DNA of 64,000 bases from an uncultured Lachnospiraceae bacterium (GTDB taxonomy: Bacteria; Bacillota; Clostridia; Lachnospirales; Lachnospiraceae). The DNA lies in NCBI GenBank assembly GCA_910578475.1, contig CAJTRK010000010.1, positions 1-64,000 of the forward strand, written 5' to 3'. The position numbers and the translations under genes are program-made. Shown piece by piece: positions 25,662 through 34,570 of the stretch (within the stretch, counting starts at the first letter, position 1; each line of letters opens with the position of its first letter). Under the pieces are notes generated by a model. The model was not told where the DNA came from, did no database searches, and saw only the letters and a list, made by a program, of their open reading frames with translations.

Positions 25662-25753
25662 AAGCGAGACGAGCAAAGCGCAGTCTCGCTCCTCTCCGGC
25701 AAGCCAAAGCCAGTCAGGCCTGCCAAAGCGAGACGAGCAAAGCAAAGTCTCGC
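25662..25753 (+). repeat. Two direct repeats that each form a hairpin
   Basis: An 18-base sequence occurs at 25662-25679 and 25726-25743. Each copy extends into a 7-bp stem (25664-25670 with 25683-25689; 25728-25734 with 25747-25753). The stretch from 25646 to 25800 is C-rich and pyrimidine-biased on the plus strand. I see no gene in it. Confidence 0.6.
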
Positions 25754-25903
25754 CCCCCTTCGCGCTCTCCCGCTCCCATGCACCGCCCCCCTCCGCCCGC
25801 ATATAATAAACTAAGGAACAGTAAATAAATCATCCGCTCCCCGGACATACCTGTTTATTTACCCTTCCTGAGAAAAAGGAAAGAAGAAACGAGGACATGA
25901 GAT

Positions 25904-26776
25904 ATGAGTTGGTTTCAGGTCAGAACAGACTTGGCATTGGAAGCCAGAGAAAGTATTGACGGGAAAGAAAACGAAATTCATGGTGTAAAAGTAGAAGAGA
26001 ATTATGACAAAGACAGTGATGTGCACATTACGACGGTCATCATCGAAACGAAGAACGGCTCCCGCGCCATGGGCAAGCCGATGGGAACTTATGTGACGCT
26101 GGAAGCGCCTGCGATGATAGAGCCGGAAGAGGATTACCATCAGGAAATTTCGGACATTCTTGCCGGAGAAATCAGAAAGCTCCTGAAAGAACCGGAAGAA
26201 GAACAGTCGATTCTGGTTGTCGGTCTTGGAAACCGTGACGTAACCGCGGATTCTCTTGGTCCGAATGTAGTCGATAATCTTTTTATCAACCGGCATATCG
26301 TTTTGGAATACGGAAAAGTGGCTTATAACTGCTCGAGAATGAATATGGTCAGCAGTCTGATTCCGGGGGTCATGGCCAAGACCGGTATGGAATCGGCGGA
26401 AATTATCAAAGGCGTTATTGAGCAGACTTCTCCCGACCAGGTGATTGTTATCGACGCGTTGGCCGCACGCTCTACCAAACGGCTGAACCGCACGATTCAG
26501 ATTACCAATACGGGAATTCATCCCGGTTCGGGCGTCGGGAATCACAGAAATGCCCTGACGGAGGAAAGCCTTCGGGTTCCGGTGCTGGCAATCGGCGTGC
26601 CGACGGTCGTGGATGCGGCTACTATTGTGGGAGATGCCATCGGGGAATATCCGAGCGCGCTTTCCGAATTAAATAATATGTATGTTACGAGTAAGGATGT
26701 GGACTTTCAGATTCAACAGATTAGCCATATTTTATGTGATGCGCTGAACAAAGCGCTGGATATCTCCTTATCATGA
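25904..26776 (+). CDS. gpr: Germination protease (SASP-degrading endopeptidase)
   Basis: GPR degrades small acid-soluble spore proteins during germination. The 290-residue product has the aspartate-based active site region: GLGNRDVTADSLGP (first Asp) and VIVIDALAARS (second Asp), and the typical end IGVPTVVDAATI. The N-terminal VRTDLALEA resembles the processing site by which GPR activates itself. GAGG at 25891-25894 precedes ATG 25904. It sits between rpsT and spoIIP as in many Clostridia, and marks the organism as spore-forming. Confidence 0.95.
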   Translation: MSWFQVRTDLALEARESIDGKENEIHGVKVEENYDKDSDVHITTVIIETKNGSRAMGKPMGTYVTLEAPAMIEPEEDYHQEISDILAGEIRKLLKEPEEEQSILVVGLGNRDVTADSLGPNVVDNLFINRHIVLEYGKVAYNCSRMNMVSSLIPGVMAKTGMESAEIIKGVIEQTSPDQVIVIDALAARSTKRLNRTIQITNTGIHPGSGVGNHRNALTEESLRVPVLAIGVPTVVDAATIVGDAIGEYPSALSELNNMYVTSKDVDFQIQQISHILCDALNKALDISLS

Positions 26777-26853
26777 GAACCCCCATTGCCTGCATATAAT
26801 GAACAATGGGGCAGGCTGGAAAGCGCTGATGGCCCGGATGGGATGAAAAATAC

Positions 26854-28221
26854 ATGAAAAAAGGGCGGCTATTTGGGAAATGGAACGATGAAGTTCATAT
26901 CGGACGTGGAATTTTGCGGATTCTGCTCCTTGTTCTGTGCATAATGGCAGGCATTGCCTTTTTGCAGGAACTTTACCGGAGCGCCAAAACGCAGGAAGAG
27001 GAGGGAGAAGGCAGACTGCAGACATGGCTGGAACAGTCCGTCCAGAATGTCTGGCTGCCGGGCCTCACCGTTTTGCATCCGGAGCAGCGCAATGCCGATT
27101 ATGACCTGCTTGACAGACTCGTTCTGGAAAATGTGCCGGTCTTTCTTTATAGCATGGAACAACCGGAAGAATACGACAAAGATGCCATGAAAGAAAGCGA
27201 TTATGCACAGCTGCTTTTGCTGGAAGGAACTGACGAGAACCGTAAAGATATCTCGGAAGGCTCTCTGGAGTACGGTGAGGATGCAATACATCTGGATAAG
27301 AGTCTGGAGGAAGCTTTTCTGGAAGAAAATGGACTTGCCGGGGAGAACCGGGCGGCGTCCGAAGAAGGCGAAGAGATGCAGGAAGAGATTAACCCGACGA
27401 GTCAGCAGATGGAATCGGTTTTTCATGAGGTAGAAGAACCGGTATACCGTTATCAGTGGCAGAATTTACAGGATTATACGGAACTGGTCAAGGCTTTTTA
27501 TGCGATTGACTCCACGACGGCCGCGGGTACGGAATTGTTGAACACGGAAGACCTGCTTTCCAAAGATATGAGAATGAAAGGCAGCAATGATGAACCGCAG
27601 ATTTTGATATATCATACGCATTCGCAGGAAGCCTTCAAGGATTCCATACCCGGGGACGAATCAACGACAATTGTAGGAGCCGGAGAAAAGCTGGCGCAGC
27701 TTTTACGCGAAAAGTACGGCTATAATGTAATACATAATACGCAGCATTTTGACGAAGAATCAAGAGATTACGCATATAGCAATTCACTTCCGGTGCTGGA
27801 GCAGATTCTTGCGGAAAATCCGTCTATTGAAGTCGTAATCGACCTACATCGGGACGCGATGCCGGAGGACAGACGACTCGTGGTTGATTTTCAGGGCAGG
27901 CCGACGGCACAGTTTATGTTTTTCAACGGTCTCAGCCGGACAGCGAGAAGCGGGGAGATAGAATCACTGGAAAACCCTTATCTTGAAGATAATCTGGCTT
28001 TTTCCTTTCAGATGCAGACTGCAAGCAACGAATATTATCCGGGTATTGCGAGACGAATTTATTTGAAAGCCTATCGTTATAATCTCCATTTACGGCCAAA
28101 ATCGCTGTTGATAGAGTTGGGCGCGCAGAATAATACCGTAGAAGAGATTATGAATGCCATCGACCCGCTTGCCCATATCATTCATCTTGTGCTTGTGGGG
28201 GAAGAACCGAATGTGGATTGA
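26854..28221 (+). CDS. spoIIP: Stage II sporulation protein P
   Basis: SpoIIP is a membrane-anchored amidase and endopeptidase that, with SpoIID and SpoIIM, thins septal peptidoglycan during engulfment. The 455-residue product has a membrane segment at about residues 22-43, a long acidic linker and the catalytic domain from about 245: ILIYHTHSQEAF with its zinc His, VVIDLHRDAMPED, and LLIELGAQNNTVEE with the late Glu. The linker (about residues 55-230) is longer and more acidic than I expect. It is 77 bases after gpr. The ribosome site is weak. Confidence 0.92.
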   Translation: MKKGRLFGKWNDEVHIGRGILRILLLVLCIMAGIAFLQELYRSAKTQEEEGEGRLQTWLEQSVQNVWLPGLTVLHPEQRNADYDLLDRLVLENVPVFLYSMEQPEEYDKDAMKESDYAQLLLLEGTDENRKDISEGSLEYGEDAIHLDKSLEEAFLEENGLAGENRAASEEGEEMQEEINPTSQQMESVFHEVEEPVYRYQWQNLQDYTELVKAFYAIDSTTAAGTELLNTEDLLSKDMRMKGSNDEPQILIYHTHSQEAFKDSIPGDESTTIVGAGEKLAQLLREKYGYNVIHNTQHFDEESRDYAYSNSLPVLEQILAENPSIEVVIDLHRDAMPEDRRLVVDFQGRPTAQFMFFNGLSRTARSGEIESLENPYLEDNLAFSFQMQTASNEYYPGIARRIYLKAYRYNLHLRPKSLLIELGAQNNTVEEIMNAIDPLAHIIHLVLVGEEPNVD

Positions 28222-28321
28222 CCGTAAGTAAATTGATATAGAAAAAAACAATGGACACAACCCGCCATCTCCTATAAAATAGAACTAATTGAAATATGAT
28301 ATACGAATGAGGGTGAGAAAA

Positions 28322-28391
28322 GGTTGAAAGAATTGCATTCTTTCAACCGCAAGTTTGCGCGACGCTGATAGCGTCTTGGCTCTAAACTTGC
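28322..28391 (+). repeat. Twin-stem element before the membrane protein gene
   Basis: A perfect 12-bp hairpin (28322-28333 with 28337-28348) is followed by an 8-bp outer stem (28349-28356 with 28384-28391) that encloses a GACGC/GCGTC hairpin (28361-28375). The first stem starts with GGTTGAAA and ends TTTCAACCGC, as at 15033-15061, and the second carries the same GCTGAYAGC apex as the element there. Confidence 0.6.
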
Positions 28392-28422
28392 AGGCTAAGA
28401 GAAAGGCAGGGTTATAAAAATG
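28386..28422 (+). repeat. Shared 37-base leader, copy 2
   Basis: This copy of the leader at 24042-24078 includes the ribosome site and start codon of the gene at 28420 and overlaps the 3' arm of the preceding structure. Confidence 0.6.
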
Positions 28423-29499
28423 GAAGAATTGTTAAAAGAGATGAAAAAAAGGTCGGTCGGAAACGTATGGTGGCTGACAGCTGTTCTGGCAGCTTTCGCA
28501 ATAGGCTTGCTGGTTATCAATGGTCCGGCGGTTCCGCAGATTTTTTCATTCCTGACGGGTGGAAAAAATCTGCAGCATCTTTCGGGAACGGAGTTGTATA
28601 ATCAGGTTGCCAGCAGCGAAATCAACATGGTTTACGATTGCTTTGCGGAATATGAATCGAGCAGCGGCGCAGTTTCCGTGTATTATGTGATTCCTTACGG
28701 GGAAACGGGATTTATCGGCGTATGCGTGGAGGAAGAAAAGGCGGACCGGATGGACGGCATCTGTGAAGCGACATGGGAGTATCTGCTTGGAAATGCAAAG
28801 CTTCCGAAAGAAACCGTTTCCGTAAAGGGAAATATCCGGCCGATGGATGGTGATGAATTATATTATTATAAAGAATGGTTCCGGGCAATGGATTACAGCG
28901 ATGAGGAGATGAAGGAAGTTGCTGTCAATTATGTGCTGGAAGATGGTAAGTTTGCCAATGGAATCGGCCCCGTCAGAGTGTATCTGATGACGGCTGGCAG
29001 CCTGATACTGCTTATCTGGGGCGCTGCGCTTTTGTTAAAAGCCTTTTCCGGAAAATATCTGAAAGATATTAAGAAGGATTTTGAGCAGTCCGGTATTTCG
29101 GAAAGTCAGATTGTTTCGGATTATCAGAGCGCCTGTGTAATCAATAAAGACATTCGTATCGGCCGTCTTTTTACTTATAATGCCGTACCGACTTCACCGC
29201 GTGCGTATCTGAACAGAAACATGGCATGGATATATATGTATCGTACAAAGCATTATACGAACGGTCTTTATACCGGAAGCAGTTACAATGTAATGATTTT
29301 TGCGGCGGACGGGACGAATCAGATAGGAGACATCGCGGTGAAAAAGAAGTACAGCGAACAGATACTGGAGTATTACGCGAACAATTTCCCGCACATGGTA
29401 GTGGGTTATTCGGACGATTTGAAGAGATTATATCATAACGACCATAACGCTTTCCTTGCGCTGCGTTATCTGCCGGCACAGGGAACGATGAATTACTAG
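28420..29499 (+). CDS. Two-segment membrane protein, function unknown
   Basis: The 359-residue product has a membrane segment at about residues 16-34, an extracytoplasmic domain of about 150 residues (GTELYNQVASSEINMVYDCF and a VYYVIPYGETGFIGVCVEEE strand pair), a second segment at about 191-210, and a cytoplasmic domain of about 140 residues (INKDIRIGRLFTYNAVPTSP, VMIFAADGTNQIGDIAVKKK). I recall a family numbered DUF6709 with this pattern but am not sure. The twin-stem element and shared leader lie directly upstream. lepA follows 19 bases later, so it may be co-transcribed. Confidence 0.6.
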   Translation: MEELLKEMKKRSVGNVWWLTAVLAAFAIGLLVINGPAVPQIFSFLTGGKNLQHLSGTELYNQVASSEINMVYDCFAEYESSSGAVSVYYVIPYGETGFIGVCVEEEKADRMDGICEATWEYLLGNAKLPKETVSVKGNIRPMDGDELYYYKEWFRAMDYSDEEMKEVAVNYVLEDGKFANGIGPVRVYLMTAGSLILLIWGAALLLKAFSGKYLKDIKKDFEQSGISESQIVSDYQSACVINKDIRIGRLFTYNAVPTSPRAYLNRNMAWIYMYRTKHYTNGLYTGSSYNVMIFAADGTNQIGDIAVKKKYSEQILEYYANNFPHMVVGYSDDLKRLYHNDHNAFLALRYLPAQGTMNY

Positions 29500-29518
29500 G
29501 AGAAAGGCACGGAAAAAT

Positions 29519-31333
29519 ATGACAACAGTAGAGCAGAGCAGAATCCGAAATTTCTGTATTGTGGCGCATATTGACCACGGAAAATCAACGCTGGCGGACA
29601 GGATCATCGAGAAAACGGGACTTTTAACAAGCCGGGAGATGCAGGCGCAGGTATTGGACAATATGGAACTGGAGCGGGAGCGGGGCATTACCATCAAAGC
29701 GCAGACGGTTCGCATTATTTATCAGGCAAAAGACGGACAGGAATATATTCTGAACCTGATAGATACCCCGGGGCATGTGGACTTTAACTATGAAGTCAGC
29801 AGGAGCCTTGCAGCCTGCGACGGGGCGATTCTCGTCGTGGATGCGGCGCAGGGGATAGAGGCGCAGACACTGGCGAATGTGTATCTGGCTCTGGACCATG
29901 ACCTGGATGTTTTTCCGGTCATCAATAAAATTGATTTACCGAGTGCGGACCCGGAGCGTGTCAAAAATGAAATCGAAGATGTTATCGGGATAGAGGCGCA
30001 GGATGCGCCTCTAATCTCTGCCAAGAACGGAATCGGCATCGAAGATGTGCTGGAATCTGTTGTTGCCAAAATCCCGGCTCCGAAAGGGCGTGCGGACAAC
30101 CCTTTACAGGCACTTATTTTTGATTCCGTCTATGATTCTTATAAAGGAGTCATCGTATTCTGCCGTATCGTGGAAGGCAGCGTCTGCAAGGGCATGAATA
30201 TCAAAATGATGGCGACGGGAGCGACGGCCGAGGTAGTGGAAGTCGGTTATTTCGGCCCGGGGCAGTTCATTCCCTGTGAAGAATTATCCGCCGGCATGGT
30301 AGGCTATCTGACCGCATCGATTAAAAATGTAAAAGACACGGCGGTGGGAGATACAATAACAGATGTTAGCAATCCCTGCGCGGAGCCGCTGCCCGGTTAT
30401 AAAAAAGTAAATTCCATGGTTTACTGCGGTATGTATCCGGCGGACGGAGCCAAATATCCTGACCTGCGGGATGCGTTGGAAAAACTGAAATTGAACGATG
30501 CTTCTTTAAATTATGAGCCGGAGACATCCATCGCGCTTGGATTTGGTTTCCGCTGCGGTTTTCTTGGCCTGCTGCATCTGGAAATCATACAGGAGCGGCT
30601 GGAACGGGAATATAATCTGGATTTAGTCACAACCGCACCGGGTGTTATTTATCGTGTGCACAAAACAAACGGCGATATGATTGAACTGACCAATCCTTCC
30701 AATCTGCCGGACCCTTCGGAAATCGATTATATGGAAGAGCCGGTCGTTGCCGCGGAAATCATGGTGACATCGGAATTTATCGGTCCCATTATGCAGCTTT
30801 GCCAGGAAAGAAGAGGCCGTTATGTCAGCACGGAATACATCGAGGCATCCCGGGCATTGTTAAAATACGATTTACCATTAAATGAGATTATTTATGACTT
30901 TTTTGATGCGCTCAAATCCCGTTCCAGGGGCTATGCTTCTTTCGATTATGAAATGAAGGGCTATGAAGCCTCCAAACTGGTGAAACTGGATATCCTCATC
31001 AACCGGGAAGAAGTGGATGCGCTTTCGTTTATTGTCCATGCGGACAGTGCATATGAAAGAGGACGGAGAATGTGCGAGAAACTGAAAGATGAAATTCCGA
31101 GACATCTTTTTGAAATTCCGATTCAGGCTGCCGTCGGCGGTAAAATCATCGCGCGGGAGACCGTCAAGGCTATGCGGAAGGACGTTCTTGCCAAATGTTA
31201 CGGCGGCGATATTACCCGGAAGAAGAAGCTGTTGGAAAAACAGAAAGAAGGTAAGAAACGGATGCGTCAGGTCGGAAATGTAGAGATTCCGCAGAGCGCC
31301 TTCATGAGTGTTTTGAAGCTGGACGAGAATTAG
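29519..31333 (+). CDS. lepA: Elongation factor 4 (back-translocating GTPase)
   Basis: LepA binds stalled ribosomes and catalyses back-translocation. The 604-residue product has all G motifs: AHIDHGKST, DTPGHVDF, NKIDLP, and the EF-G-like domains, then the LepA-specific C-terminal domain (ETVKAMRKDVLAKCYGGDIT, KKKLLEKQKEGKKRM). Length is normal. AGGAGAAAGG precedes ATG 29519. hemW follows 36 bases later, as is common in Clostridia. Confidence 0.97.
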   Translation: MTTVEQSRIRNFCIVAHIDHGKSTLADRIIEKTGLLTSREMQAQVLDNMELERERGITIKAQTVRIIYQAKDGQEYILNLIDTPGHVDFNYEVSRSLAACDGAILVVDAAQGIEAQTLANVYLALDHDLDVFPVINKIDLPSADPERVKNEIEDVIGIEAQDAPLISAKNGIGIEDVLESVVAKIPAPKGRADNPLQALIFDSVYDSYKGVIVFCRIVEGSVCKGMNIKMMATGATAEVVEVGYFGPGQFIPCEELSAGMVGYLTASIKNVKDTAVGDTITDVSNPCAEPLPGYKKVNSMVYCGMYPADGAKYPDLRDALEKLKLNDASLNYEPETSIALGFGFRCGFLGLLHLEIIQERLEREYNLDLVTTAPGVIYRVHKTNGDMIELTNPSNLPDPSEIDYMEEPVVAAEIMVTSEFIGPIMQLCQERRGRYVSTEYIEASRALLKYDLPLNEIIYDFFDALKSRSRGYASFDYEMKGYEASKLVKLDILINREEVDALSFIVHADSAYERGRRMCEKLKDEIPRHLFEIPIQAAVGGKIIARETVKAMRKDVLAKCYGGDITRKKKLLEKQKEGKKRMRQVGNVEIPQSAFMSVLKLDEN

Positions 31334-31369
31334 AACTTTGGGAACATTGGCGTTGTAAAGGATATTCGT

Positions 31370-32584
31370 ATGCGTGAACTGAGCCTGTATCTTCATATTC
31401 CTTTCTGTGCCCGCAAGTGCCGTTACTGTGATTTTTTGTCCTGGCCGGCGGCGGAACGGGAACAGCGGGAATACCTGGAACTGCTTTTATTGGAAATAGA
31501 AAAACAGTCGTTTTTTTATAAAGACTATGATGTGGCGTCTGTTTTTGTCGGCGGCGGAACCCCTTCGCTGCTGGCGGCAGACGCCATTAACATATTGTTT
31601 GAAAAATTAAATCATGATTTTGCAATCAAAAAAGACTGTGAAATAACGGTGGAAGCGAATCCGGACAGTCTGACAACGGAGAAGCTTACGGCTTTTTCAC
31701 GGGCGGGCGTCAATCGGCTGAGCATCGGTCTGCAGAGCACGGATGATGAAGAATTGCGGCGGATTGGAAGACTGCACGATTATCAGACATTCTGCAGAGC
31801 TTATGAGAACGCGCGGCAGACAGGATTTCGGAATATCAACATTGATTTGATGGCGTCGCTTCCCGGGCAGACTTTTGACTCATACAGGAAGACATTGGAA
31901 CGGGTGCTGCAGCTAAGGCCGGAGCATATTTCCGCGTATAGTCTGATGCTGGAAGAGGGTACATGGCTTTACGAGCACAGAAAAGAACTGCTTTTTCCTA
32001 CGGAGGACGAAGACAGAGCGTTTTATGAGCTGACGGGAAAAATGCTCGCAGAATATAATTACAATCGTTATGAAATATCGAATTATGCGTTGGACGGTTA
32101 CGCGTGCAGGCATAATCAGGTCTACTGGACAAGGGGCGACTATGCAGGCTTTGGACTGGGAGCAGCTTCGATGGTGGACAATGTGCGATGGAGTAATCCG
32201 CGTTCGATACCGGAATATCGGGATGCGCTGCTGCGGCCATATTCGGCATCCACGGATTTTGAACCGGCAGAAAGGACGGGCGCAGGACTGGCAGCTGCAA
32301 AGACGGATTTGACCGCGGCCCGCGCCCGGCTGAGCGGTAATGTGCAGTATCTGAGCGTTCAGGAACAGATGGAGGAATTTATGTTTCTCGGACTGCGTCT
32401 TACGAAAGGCGTCAGTAAACAGGATTTCCGGGAGATTTTCGGACTTCCGATAGAGGAGGTGTACGGCAAGGCGATTGAAGCGCTGAGGCGCGACGGATTA
32501 CTTCTTGCGGATGATTTTGTCCGTCTGACTCCTTTCGGAACGGATATCAGTAATTATGTTATGGAGAAGTTCCTTTTTGGATAA
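31370..32584 (+). CDS. hemW: Radical SAM heme chaperone HemW
   Basis: HemW is a radical SAM protein that binds heme and inserts it into target proteins. The 404-residue product has the CxxxCxxC cluster motif at Cys13, 17 and 20, followed by DF rather than the fourth Cys of HemN, which marks HemW. VGGGTPSLL and EANPDSL are present, and the C-terminal domain begins near MEEFMFLGLR. Residues about 300-325, Ala/Arg-rich, look like a lineage insertion. It follows lepA closely. AAAGGAT precedes ATG 31370. Confidence 0.92.
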   Translation: MRELSLYLHIPFCARKCRYCDFLSWPAAEREQREYLELLLLEIEKQSFFYKDYDVASVFVGGGTPSLLAADAINILFEKLNHDFAIKKDCEITVEANPDSLTTEKLTAFSRAGVNRLSIGLQSTDDEELRRIGRLHDYQTFCRAYENARQTGFRNINIDLMASLPGQTFDSYRKTLERVLQLRPEHISAYSLMLEEGTWLYEHRKELLFPTEDEDRAFYELTGKMLAEYNYNRYEISNYALDGYACRHNQVYWTRGDYAGFGLGAASMVDNVRWSNPRSIPEYRDALLRPYSASTDFEPAERTGAGLAAAKTDLTAARARLSGNVQYLSVQEQMEEFMFLGLRLTKGVSKQDFREIFGLPIEEVYGKAIEALRRDGLLLADDFVRLTPFGTDISNYVMEKFLFG

Positions 32585-32721
32585 TGGATATTGAACTTTG
32601 TACGATAAATTTGTATAATATATCTAACAGAATATGAAAATAGGACACTTTTATTTGGTGGAAAGGCACTCGAACTGTCCCGAAGTCATAGAATAGAATA
32701 AATGAACTTTGGGGGCTTCTT

Positions 32722-33351
32722 TTGAAAACATTTAAGCAACCGCTGACGGCGAAAGAAGAAGCCGCATATCTGCGCCAGCTGAAGGAAGGAAACAGCCGGC
32801 AGAGGCAGACCGCCAAAGAAATACTGGTTGAACGGAACCTTCGTCTGGTGGCGCATATCGCCAAAAAATATCAGAATGTCGATGAAGATATGGAAGACTT
32901 GATTTCAACGGGGACAATCGGACTGATTAAGGCGATAGATTCTTTTGATGCGGGAAAAGGAAAGCTCAGCACATATGCGTCGAGATGTATTGACAATGAA
33001 CTGCTGATGCTGCTGCGGGCAAAAAAGAAAACTTCCAGAGAAGTGTCGCTTTATGAGCCAATCGGAACGGACAGAGAGGGGAATGAAATCAGCCTGCTCG
33101 ATATTATTGAACAGGAACAGTCCGATGTGATAGAGCAGATGGAAGTAAAAGAACATTTGAAACGCCTGTCCGGACTTCTGGAGGAAAAACTGGATGAGCG
33201 GGAGAAAGAAATACTGACGCTGCGGTACGGCCTTGCGGATGATGAGGAAGTGACACAGCGGGAGATTGGGAGAAACCTGGGGATTTCCAGAAGCTATGTT
33301 TCCAGAATTGAGAAGAAAGCATTGGAAAAGCTGAGGGAGGGTTTTGGATAG
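32722..33351 (+). CDS. sigK: SigK-type sporulation sigma factor without a pro-sequence
   Basis: The 209-residue sigma-70 factor has region 2 (VERNLRLVAHIAKKYQNV, STGTIGLIKAIDSFD, GKLSTYASRCIDNELL) and region 4 (LTLRYGLADDE, REIGRNLGISRSYVSRIEKK). The N-terminal PLTAKEEAAYLRQLKEG is typical of mature SigK. SigK drives late mother-cell transcription. The hydrophobic pro-sequence of Bacillus SigK is absent: TTG 32722 has GGGGG 6 bases upstream, and the open frame extends only about ten codons further with no hydrophobic stretch. Control by pro-sequence cleavage is therefore unlikely. SigE cannot be excluded but fits worse. Confidence 0.75.
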   Translation: MKTFKQPLTAKEEAAYLRQLKEGNSRQRQTAKEILVERNLRLVAHIAKKYQNVDEDMEDLISTGTIGLIKAIDSFDAGKGKLSTYASRCIDNELLMLLRAKKKTSREVSLYEPIGTDREGNEISLLDIIEQEQSDVIEQMEVKEHLKRLSGLLEEKLDEREKEILTLRYGLADDEEVTQREIGRNLGISRSYVSRIEKKALEKLREGFG

Positions 33352-33376
33352 CCACAGGACAGGGGGATAAAGTCAT

Positions 33377-34540
33377 ATGATTTTTGTAAAAAGGGATGAT
33401 TTAAAGACAGGGATGCGGCTTGCACGCCCCATATATAATAAAAATGGCGTTTTGCTTTATGAGAGAAATTCAAGACTGACGGCGCAGGGCCTGAACAGTA
33501 TTAAAAATTTCGGTCTGCTCGGTGTTTTCGTGCTGGAACCGGCGGAGCCGGTTCCGCCAATGACCAAAGATGATATCGAGTTTGAACGCTTCCAGACGAT
33601 TTGCGTTTTTTCCATACAGGAAGAGCTGGAGCGTATCATACAGACCTCGCGGTACTCCAAGATACAGACGATTACTGCCAACATTATTAAGAGTTACGGT
33701 CATTTGGACCGGAAAATTAATTTTATGCAGAATCTGCGGAGCAAAGAAGACTATTTTTATAAACATTCTTTGAACGTTGCAATTCTCTGCGCCATGATAG
33801 CGCATACGATGAAGGCTTCCGTGTCGGAGCAGCTGGATGCGGTGACCGCCGCAATCGTTCACGACATCGGAAAGCTTTCGGCGCCCAGGAATCTGATGCT
33901 GCTGGATACCTGGACGGAAGCGGAACGGGACCAGATGCGGAATGCGGAGGTTGCGGGGTTTTCCAAGATTGAACATGTATTTTCCTCCAATCCCAATATC
34001 AAGCGTATTTGTATGCAGGCACAGAGTAACCTGGATAATCTGCAAAGAGGCAGAGTAACGGACATGAGCAAAATGGTGACGGGAGCGAAGATTCTTTCCG
34101 TGGCGGAAGCCTTTGACACGATAACGGCGGTACAGCTTGACAGAGAGCGGCAGTCTGAAATAGCGGCCTTTAAGCATTTTTTGCGTAATCCCCGGTACTT
34201 TGATGAAAAAGTAGTGAGTGCGTTAAGCAATTCGATTAATCTTCTTGTGCCCGGCGTCAGCGTGGAGCTGAACACCGGCGCAAAGGGGCTTGTGCTTGTG
34301 GAAAACGAGAGAAATATTTTAAAACCGCTGATTCTTACTTTTAACGATAATCGTATTATTGATTTGAATAATCGTATCTATGAAGGGCATATCGAAATCG
34401 TGGATATCATGAAAACGATGGACAACCGACATGTGATGAACAGGGAATTGTTAAAAAGAAATGGCATCGATGTGGAGGAGCCGGAATATGTCGCTGCCGG
34501 TGATGAAGAGGCGGAAGAATACATTCCGGGAATAATGTAA
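33377..34540 (+). CDS. HD-GYP-like protein with a degenerate active site
   Basis: The 387-residue product has the N-terminal segment and HD domain of HD-GYP cyclic-di-GMP phosphodiesterases: KHSLNVAILCAMIAHTM, AIVHDIGKLSAP with the HD pair at about residue 163, and ILSVAEAFDTIT. The HHE and GYP motifs, and the His of the HPExG segment, are missing; the matching region reads EVAGFSKIEHVFSSN. Hydrolysis of c-di-GMP is doubtful, so it may bind a ligand or act by protein contact. It lies 30 bases before pilT, and PilB downstream has an MshEN-like domain, so a link to pilus control by c-di-GMP is plausible. GGGGG precedes ATG 33377. Confidence 0.7.
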   Translation: MIFVKRDDLKTGMRLARPIYNKNGVLLYERNSRLTAQGLNSIKNFGLLGVFVLEPAEPVPPMTKDDIEFERFQTICVFSIQEELERIIQTSRYSKIQTITANIIKSYGHLDRKINFMQNLRSKEDYFYKHSLNVAILCAMIAHTMKASVSEQLDAVTAAIVHDIGKLSAPRNLMLLDTWTEAERDQMRNAEVAGFSKIEHVFSSNPNIKRICMQAQSNLDNLQRGRVTDMSKMVTGAKILSVAEAFDTITAVQLDRERQSEIAAFKHFLRNPRYFDEKVVSALSNSINLLVPGVSVELNTGAKGLVLVENERNILKPLILTFNDNRIIDLNNRIYEGHIEIVDIMKTMDNRHVMNRELLKRNGIDVEEPEYVAAGDEEAEEYIPGIM

Positions 34541-34570
34541 TAAATACGGCAGGGAAGAAGGTTACAGCAA

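Noticed and set aside
25481..25802. Two leftward ORFs in the rpsT-gpr gap
   Set aside because: They are built from the GC-rich hairpin element, lack ribosome sites and have no protein-like pattern.
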